A stretch of DNA of 29,194 bases from REEB506 sp049317545 (GTDB taxonomy: Bacteria; Pseudomonadota; Alphaproteobacteria; Caulobacterales; Aquidulcibacteraceae): NCBI GenBank assembly GCA_049317545.1, contig JBMOIB010000030.1, positions 1 to 29,194 on the forward strand, read 5' to 3'. Position 1 is the first letter of the stretch. Each line of letters starts with the position of its first letter. Shown in pieces: positions 21,503 through 26,795 of this stretch. The position numbers and the translations under genes are program-made. The notes under the pieces are model-generated. The model saw nothing but the letters and a program-made list of their open reading frames with translations. It was not told the origin of the DNA and searched no databases.

Positions 21503-22099
21503 TCACGAAATCGGGCTCGCCGCTTGCGCGGAGCCGGGTCCGGTCGCCACGGCGTCGATGAGCCGCGCAGATTGAACGTTTTGCAGGCGCACGCGCTCGC
21601 CGGCGCGCGCATCGGCAAGCGCGCGGGCCTGCAGGACGATGCGCAGTCCCGGCCCGTCGAGCACGATAGCGACCGCGTCGCCCTTGCGGATCGCGATCGG
21701 GACGGCCGGCGTCTGGGCGGCGTCGGCGGCCGCGGCGGCGGATAGAGCGCTTGGCGTTGTCGTGGCGCGCGCTGACGCGGCGCGTCCGGCCGCAGCCCGT
21801 CCGACGATGATGCGGTCGAGCCCGGCCGGCGGCGTCCAGGACAATCCTGCTGCTTCAACGGCTGCGGCCACGAAACGCGCGGAGAGCGGCGCGGTCTGGC
21901 CGGGCGGCGGCGCGGGGGCGATCGGTTCGGCTGCTGCTGCGCCCGCGCCTTCGAAGAGATCGCCAAGCGTCACCGCCGCGCCCGATGCGATCGGCGCCGC
22001 CCGCAGCGACACCGGCGTTTGCGCATGAGCCAGGGTGGCGGCGCCAGCCGCGAGAAGGACGGCAACGGCGGCGGCGTGGAGGAGGCGACGAGCGGGCAT
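21503..22099 (-). CDS. flgA: P-ring assembly chaperone
   Basis: A 198-residue periplasmic protein helping FlgI assemble. A signal peptide covers residues 1–26 (AVAVLLAAGAATLAHA). The C-terminal SAF-type domain is recognisable: IAIRKGDAVAIVLDGPGLRI, followed by QARALADARAGERVRLQN and SARLIDAVATGPG. The middle is unusually Ala-rich and variable, with low-complexity runs around residues 105–130. It is 17 bp downstream of flgG and 11 bp upstream of the flgH ATG in the same run. Confidence 0.9.
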   Translation of the reverse strand: MPARRLLHAAAVAVLLAAGAATLAHAQTPVSLRAAPIASGAAVTLGDLFEGAGAAAAEPIAPAPPPGQTAPLSARFVAAAVEAAGLSWTPPAGLDRIIVGRAAAGRAASARATTTPSALSAAAAADAAQTPAVPIAIRKGDAVAIVLDGPGLRIVLQARALADARAGERVRLQNVQSARLIDAVATGPGSAQAASPIS

Positions 22100-22116
22100 G
22101 GATCAGCGGCCTTCAA

Positions 22117-22902
22117 TCAGCGCAATTGCGCGGTGGCTTGGAGCATGTCGTCGGCGGCGGTGATGACGCGGGCGTTCATCTCGTAGGCGCGCTGGGCGAC
22201 GATCAGCGACGAGATTTCCTCCACCGCGTTGACGTTCGACGTCTCCAGGAAGCCCTGGGTCAGCGAGCCGACGCCTTCGGATCCTGGCGCGCCGACCGTA
22301 GGATCGCCCGACGCCGTAGTCGCGAGGAAGAGATTGTCGCCCTGCGCCTCGAGTCCCGCCGGGTTGACGAACGCCGCGAGTTGGATCTGGCCGAGCGTCT
22401 GGGCGGCTGTCTGGCCTTGCAGGACGGCCTGAACCGTGCCGTCCTGGGCGATCGACACGCCCCTCGCGCCTTGCGGAATCGTGATCGCCGGTTCGAGCGT
22501 GTAGCCGTCGTTGGTCACGATCTGCCCGCCAGCGTCGAGCGCGAAATTGCCGGCGCGCGTGTAGGCGGTTTCTCCCGAGGGCAGAAGGACCTGAAAATAG
22601 CCGCGTCCGGAGATCGCGAGATCATACGGATTGTCCGTACGCTGCATGGAGCCTTGTTCGGTGATGCGGCCAACCGCGCCGGTCTTCACCCCAACGCCGA
22701 CCTGAATGCCGACAGGCACGATGTTCCCCGCCGCAGACGACGCCACGCCCGGCCGCTCGAGGTTCTGGTAGACGAGGTCCTGGAACTCGGCCCGCTGCTT
22801 CTTGAAGCCGGTCGTGTTCATGTTGGCGATGTTGTTGGAGATCACGTCCACATTGAGCTGCTGGGCGAGCATCCCGGTGGCGGCGATGTTGAGGGCGCGC
22901 AT
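22117..22902 (-). CDS. flgG: Flagellar distal rod protein
   Basis: A 261-residue rod protein. The N-terminus MRALNIAATGMLAQQLNVDV and the motif SNNIANMNTTGFKKQRAEFQ are the FlgG signature. DLAISGRGYFQV and TRAGNFALDAGGQIV mark the rod/hook core. The C-terminus EEISSLIVAQRAYEMNARVI and ADDMLQATAQL is standard. The length equals the family norm. It begins 15 bp after flgF, with GGAGAA upstream. Confidence 0.98.
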   Translation of the reverse strand: MRALNIAATGMLAQQLNVDVISNNIANMNTTGFKKQRAEFQDLVYQNLERPGVASSAAGNIVPVGIQVGVGVKTGAVGRITEQGSMQRTDNPYDLAISGRGYFQVLLPSGETAYTRAGNFALDAGGQIVTNDGYTLEPAITIPQGARGVSIAQDGTVQAVLQGQTAAQTLGQIQLAAFVNPAGLEAQGDNLFLATTASGDPTVGAPGSEGVGSLTQGFLETSNVNAVEEISSLIVAQRAYEMNARVITAADDMLQATAQLR

Positions 22903-22917
22903 GGGTCAGTTCTCCAA

Positions 22918-23649
22918 TCAGGCGCGGCCGAGGCGTTCGATCGTGCGCTGACGCAGATCTTGGCCCTGGCTCATGAAACGGCCGGCGGATTCATAGGCGC
23001 GCGAAATCTCGATGAGGCGCGTGAGCTCGATGACCGGGCGCACATTGGATTCCTCCAGCGCGCCCTGGATGACTTCGCCGGTGAACGGAATGGTCGGCTG
23101 GCCGTCGGGGATGAACAGATTGTCGCCCATCTTCTTCAGCGCCTCGGGATCGCCGAACGAGAATACGCCGATCTGGCCGAGCGCGTTTTCGCCGATGCGG
23201 ATCGTGCCGTCGGCGGCGATCGAGGGCGTCTCGCCTTGGGTTTGAATCGTAACCGGCGCGCCGCCAGGGCCAAGCACGGGCAGGCCCTGGGCGGTCACGA
23301 TCTGGCCGGCGCCGTTGATCTGAAGCGCGCCGTCGCGCGTGTACTGCGTTTGGCCGTTTGCGGCCTGCACCGCGAAGAAGCCGTCGCCCTGAATGGCGAT
23401 GTCGAAGGGGTTGCCGGTCTGGCGCAACGGGCCCTGCGAAAGGTCCCGCATCAGGCCGACGTCGCGGACGAACCGGATGTCGAAGGGCTTTTCGGCCGAT
23501 TTTGCAGGATCCGCGCTGTAGGCCTCGGCGAGCAGCGAATCGGCCTTGAAGCCTGACGTCGACATGTTGGCGAGATTGTTGGCGGTCACGTCCATGCGGC
23601 GCTGCAAGACGCGTTGCGTCTGCATGGCGATCATCAATGTGTTGTCCAT
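22918..23649 (-). CDS. flgF: Flagellar proximal rod protein
   Basis: A 243-residue rod protein paralogous to FlgG. The N-terminus is MDNTLMIAMQTQRVLQRRMD with VTANNLANMSTSGFKAD. The core has FDIAIQGDGFFAVQ and TRDGALQINGAGQIV, and the end has ELTRLIEISRAYESAGRFM. The ATG at 23649 has GGGAG eleven nt upstream, within the 27-nt leader predicted from its sigma-54 promoter. It heads the rod/L-ring operon and is divergent from fliL. Confidence 0.97.
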   Translation of the reverse strand: MDNTLMIAMQTQRVLQRRMDVTANNLANMSTSGFKADSLLAEAYSADPAKSAEKPFDIRFVRDVGLMRDLSQGPLRQTGNPFDIAIQGDGFFAVQAANGQTQYTRDGALQINGAGQIVTAQGLPVLGPGGAPVTIQTQGETPSIAADGTIRIGENALGQIGVFSFGDPEALKKMGDNLFIPDGQPTIPFTGEVIQGALEESNVRPVIELTRLIEISRAYESAGRFMSQGQDLRQRTIERLGRA

Positions 23650-23686
23650 CGCGCGCGTCGCTCCCAAAAGCGTGCGCCGCAGACCG

Positions 23687-23702
23687 TGCAAGAACGGGTC
23701 CA
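23687..23702 (-). promoter_or_regulatory. Sigma-54 promoter of flgF
   Basis: On the minus strand TGGACCCGTTCTTGCA gives GG-N10-GC with a perfect TTGCA at -12; it is the best sigma-54 match in the window. Transcription would start near 23676. Confidence 0.75.
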
Positions 23703-23778
23703 CATGGTTAAGCCATGCAGGCCTTGGCGTGGGGCGCTTGAGACGTCGCGCCTGCCTGTCCTTCGGCGCCGGGCGCCG

Positions 23779-23792
23779 GGCAATTCCTGCCG
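23779..23792. promoter_or_regulatory. ftr-like palindrome between flgF and fliL
   Basis: On the minus strand this reads CGGCAGGAATTGCC, matching the site before flagellin 2 at 13 of 14 positions. It lies about 77 bp upstream of the flgF sigma-54 promoter and 5 bp from the TTAACC motif that faces fliL. Confidence 0.6.
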
Positions 23793-23797
23793 GGCTC

Positions 23798-23814
23798 CTC
23801 ACCCTTCCTTAACC
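23798..23814 (+). promoter_or_regulatory. CtrA-half-site motif before fliL
   Basis: CTCACCCTTCCTTAACC contains TTAACCA, a strong CtrA half-site, and shares 14 of 17 positions with TTTACCCTTCGTTAACC before the flagellin-related gene. The left half deviates at two positions from TTAA. It is 70 bp before fliL. Confidence 0.4.
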
Positions 23815-23884
23815 AGAGCAACAGATGTGTTGAGTCCAATGCGGCGCTCTTTTCGAGCGCCTCGAACCCATTCGGAAACGTGTC

Positions 23885-24538
23885 ATGGCCGGGAAAAAGA
23901 AGGACGCGCCAAAGCCGGGCCCAGCCCCGGAAGTCGAGGGCGCTGAGGGCGCCGACGGCGCGCCCGCTAAGAAGAAGCTCGCGGGCAAGACGCTTATTCT
24001 CTTCATCGTGCTGCCGGCGATCCTGATCCTCGGCGGCGGCGGCGCTGCGGCGTTCATGCTGCTCAACAAGCCGGCGGCTGAACAGCACGCCGAGCTCGAC
24101 GAGCGCGGCAAGCCGAAGAAAGCGAAGAAGGAAAAGCACGACAAGAAAGAGAAGAAGGAGGCCGGCGGCCATGGCGAGAAGGGCAAGGACGGCAAGGAGG
24201 CGCCGGGTGCTGCGGTGGTGACCGAGGGCGAGGGCGTCTACTACATGGCGCTGCCCGAACTGCTCGTGAACGTCTCCACAGCCGACGGCAGTCCATCTTA
24301 TCTCAAGCTCAAGCTCACGCTTGAGGCTGCGGATCAGGACGTCGTCGATGCGGTTGAGCCGCAACTGCCGCGCGTCATGGACCAGTTCCAATCCTTCCTG
24401 CGCGAATTGCGCGTCGACGATCTCTCGGGGTCGGCGGGATCGTACCGCCTGCGTCTTGAGTTGCTGCGGCGCGTCAATCTTGCGGTCGCGCCGGCGCAGG
24501 TGAACGCCGTGCTGATCGAAGAGATGCTGGTGCAATAG
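23885..24538 (+). CDS. fliL: Flagellar basal-body/stator-associated protein FliL
   Basis: A 217-residue single-pass inner-membrane protein that surrounds or supports the stator. A short cytoplasmic N-terminus of about 34 residues is followed by the TM helix (LILFIVLPAILILGGGGAAA, about residues 38–60). The periplasmic linker is very Lys-rich (KPKKAKKEKHDKKEKKE), unusually so. The conserved FliL domain begins near YYMALPELLVNVSTADG and ends with VNAVLIEEMLVQ. It is followed by fliM after 2 nt, as in Caulobacter. Confidence 0.95.
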   Translation: MAGKKKDAPKPGPAPEVEGAEGADGAPAKKKLAGKTLILFIVLPAILILGGGGAAAFMLLNKPAAEQHAELDERGKPKKAKKEKHDKKEKKEAGGHGEKGKDGKEAPGAAVVTEGEGVYYMALPELLVNVSTADGSPSYLKLKLTLEAADQDVVDAVEPQLPRVMDQFQSFLRELRVDDLSGSAGSYRLRLELLRRVNLAVAPAQVNAVLIEEMLVQ

Positions 24539-24540
24539 CC

Positions 24541-25680
24541 ATGGCTGACGATCAGGACGCCATGGCCGACGCCTGGGCGGCCGATCTCGAAAACGAGGCC
24601 GGCGGCGGCGACGCGCTCGCGGCCGAATGGGAGGCGATGGTCGGCGCCGATTCTGGCCCCGGCGCGGCGATCGGCGCGTCTGGCCTCGGCGCTGAGCGCA
24701 TCCTCAACCAGGACGAAATCGACAGCCTCCTCGGCTTCAGCTCCGGCGAGGAATCGGGCGGCGAACGGTCAGGCGTCCGTGCGCTGATCAATTCGGCGCT
24801 GGTGTCCTACGAGCGCCTGCCGATGCTCGAAGTCGTCTTCGACCGCCTGGTGCGGCTGATGACGACAAGCCTGCGCAATTTCACGTCCGACAACGTCGAA
24901 GTCAGCCTCGATTCGATCTCGTCGATCCGATTCGGCGATTACCTGAACTCGATCCCGCTGCCGGCGATCATTTCGGTGTTTCGCGCCGAACAGCTCGACA
25001 ATTACGGGTTGATGACGGTCGATTCCAACCTGATCTATTCGATTGTCGACGTTCTCCTCGGCGGGCGGCGCGGTACTGTCGCGATGCGGGTCGAGGGGCG
25101 TCCGTACACGACGATCGAGCGCGTTCTCGTTACGCGCATGGTCGAGGTCGTGCTCGCCGACACCAAGCAAGCCTTCGCGCCGCTGACTGATGTGGAGTTC
25201 AAGCTCGACCGAATCGAAACCAACCCGCGGTTTGCGGCCATCGCGCGGCCGGCCAATGCGGCGATTCTCGTCAAGCTGCGCATCGACATGGAGGATCGCG
25301 GCGGGCGCCTGGAGCTGCTGTTGCCCTATGCGACGCTTGAGCCGATCCGCAAAATGCTGCTGCAGCAATTCATGGGCGAGAAGTTCGGTCGAGACAACAT
25401 CTGGGAAAGCCACCTCGCGACCGAATTGTGGAACACGCACATGGAAGTCCGCGCCGTGCTCGACGACCAGAAAATCCCGCTCAGCAAGGTCCTGTCTCTG
25501 AAGGTCGGCGATACGATCATGTTCAACAAGGGGCCCGACGCGCAGGTCGAAGTGCATTGCGGTGGTGCGCCGTTGACACGCGGGCGGATCGGGCGCCTCG
25601 GTCTCAACATGGCGGTGCGAGTCGAGGAGCCGATTTCGGCTGCTGCGCGCCGCGCGATGATGAAGTCGAGGTTCGCATGA
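24541..25680 (+). CDS. fliM: Flagellar motor switch protein FliM
   Basis: A 379-residue C-ring protein that binds phosphorylated CheY and sets rotation. The CheY-binding motif ILNQDEIDSLLGF sits at residues 54–66, behind an acidic, Ala/Glu/Trp-containing extension of about 50 residues that most FliM proteins lack. The middle domain has YERLPMLEVVFDRLVRLMTT, then LRNFTSDNVEVSL and SIRFGDYLNSIPLPAI. The C-terminal SpoA domain holds LSLKVGDTIMFNKGPDAQVE. Its stop overlaps the next ATG by 4 nt. Confidence 0.97.
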   Translation: MADDQDAMADAWAADLENEAGGGDALAAEWEAMVGADSGPGAAIGASGLGAERILNQDEIDSLLGFSSGEESGGERSGVRALINSALVSYERLPMLEVVFDRLVRLMTTSLRNFTSDNVEVSLDSISSIRFGDYLNSIPLPAIISVFRAEQLDNYGLMTVDSNLIYSIVDVLLGGRRGTVAMRVEGRPYTTIERVLVTRMVEVVLADTKQAFAPLTDVEFKLDRIETNPRFAAIARPANAAILVKLRIDMEDRGGRLELLLPYATLEPIRKMLLQQFMGEKFGRDNIWESHLATELWNTHMEVRAVLDDQKIPLSKVLSLKVGDTIMFNKGPDAQVEVHCGGAPLTRGRIGRLGLNMAVRVEEPISAAARRAMMKSRFA

Positions 25681-26006
25681 GTCCTATGTCCATGGCGCTC
25701 GAGGCGGTGCTCGCCGTGCTGCTCGCGGCCTGCCTGTTTTACTGCTGGCGTCTCGATCGACGGCTGTCGGCGCTGCGTAACGGCCAGGACGGCCTTCGCG
25801 CCGCCGCCAAGGAATTGTCCGAAACGGTTGCGCAGGCCGAAGTCGCGGTGCGGGGGCTGCGCGCGACCGCCAACGACGCCGGACGCGATCTGCAGGCGCG
25901 GATCGATGAAGCCAAGGCGCTCGCAGAGCGACTGGGGCTCGGCATGGGACGCGTCCGCTCGGCGAGCGACGTGCCGCCGCCGCGCACCACGGGACGGAGC
26001 TGGTAG
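25677..26006 (+). CDS. Small membrane protein downstream of fliM (DUF6468-like)
   Basis: A 109-residue protein with an N-terminal membrane helix (LEAVLAVLLAACLFYCW, residues 8–24), a basic patch RLDRRL, and a long helix likely forming a coiled coil (residues about 35–85, ELSETVAQAEVAVRGLRATA). A short Pro-rich tail follows. ATG 25677 overlaps the fliM stop (ATGA). Small proteins of this kind follow fliM in many alphaproteobacteria and are annotated as DUF6468. From memory, Caulobacter's flagellar positioning protein PflI is encoded in this neighbourhood; I cannot say whether this protein or the next is its counterpart. Confidence 0.75.
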   Translation: MSPMSMALEAVLAVLLAACLFYCWRLDRRLSALRNGQDGLRAAAKELSETVAQAEVAVRGLRATANDAGRDLQARIDEAKALAERLGLGMGRVRSASDVPPPRTTGRSW

Positions 26007-26009
26007 AGC

Positions 26010-26720
26010 ATGGGCGAGGCGCAGCCGGACAAAAGCGGGCGGGGCGAACAATCTCAAAGCGTGCGGCTGCTGCCGGCGTTGATGATTACGATGGGCGTCG
26101 TACTCGGACTGAAGGCGGTCGCCGTCGCGGCGGAAGCGGGCGATGCGGCTGCGCCCGCCGCGCAAAGCGCCGCGCCCGCAGCTGCGCCCGAAGCTTCAGG
26201 TGGGGCGGATGCTGCGCCGGCCGCCGGTCAATCCTGCCCGGCCGGGCCGACCTTCGCCGACCAGGCTGGCTTGTCGCAGACCGAAGTGCGCGTGCTGCAA
26301 TCGCTGGGCGAGCGCCGCAAGACGCTCGACGGACGCGCCGCCGAGATCGACGCCAAAGCCGATTTGCTCGCGGCCGCGGAAAAGCGGGTCGACGAGCGCG
26401 TCGCCGAACTCAAGAAGCTGGAAACCAGCGTGCAGGCGCTGCTCGGCCAACTCGATCAGCAGCAAAGCGAGCGGATCGTGTCTCTGGTCGCAGTCTACCA
26501 GAAGATGCGCGCCAAGGACGCCGCCGCCGTGTTCGACGGGCTCGACGATGACGTCATGCTCGAGGTCGCCAGCCGCATGAAGCAGACGAATCTCGCGGAA
26601 ATCATGGGCGCCATGCGACCGGAACGGGCGCGTCAGCTCACGCGCCTCCTCGCCGACCAGAAGAAGGTTCCAGACTTGCTGCCCGGCACGCGTCCCGGCG
26701 CCCCGCCGGCCGGCCGCTAG
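26010..26720 (+). CDS. MotE-like protein with MgtE N-terminal-like domain
   Basis: A 236-residue protein with one membrane helix near the N-terminus (LLPALMITMGVVLGLKAVAV, residues 20–40), an Ala/Pro-rich periplasmic linker (about 42–75), a coiled coil (about 88–150, AEKRVDERVAELKKLETSVQ), and a MgtE-N/FliG-like helical end (about 155–225: YQKMRAKDAAAVFDGLDDDV, EVASRMKQTNLAEIMGAM, RARQLTRLLAD). This matches the MotE family, known in Sinorhizobium as a periplasmic chaperone for the motor protein MotC. Here motC is not seen, so the partner is unknown. The gene starts 3 nt after the upstream stop. Confidence 0.82.
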   Translation: MGEAQPDKSGRGEQSQSVRLLPALMITMGVVLGLKAVAVAAEAGDAAAPAAQSAAPAAAPEASGGADAAPAAGQSCPAGPTFADQAGLSQTEVRVLQSLGERRKTLDGRAAEIDAKADLLAAAEKRVDERVAELKKLETSVQALLGQLDQQQSERIVSLVAVYQKMRAKDAAAVFDGLDDDVMLEVASRMKQTNLAEIMGAMRPERARQLTRLLADQKKVPDLLPGTRPGAPPAGR

Positions 26721-26723
26721 CCC

Positions 26724-26738
26724 TCAACGGCCGGTTAA
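26724..26738. promoter_or_regulatory. CtrA-like box before the TPR gene
   Basis: TCAACGGCCGGTTAA fits TTAA-N7-TTAA with one mismatch and lies 57 bp before the ATG at 26796, in the short gap after the MotE-like gene. Confidence 0.35.
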
Positions 26739-26795
26739 CTCGATGCGCCTTACCTCCTTGCGATCAGCGGATCTGTTCCGCCTTCGGATGGCCTC

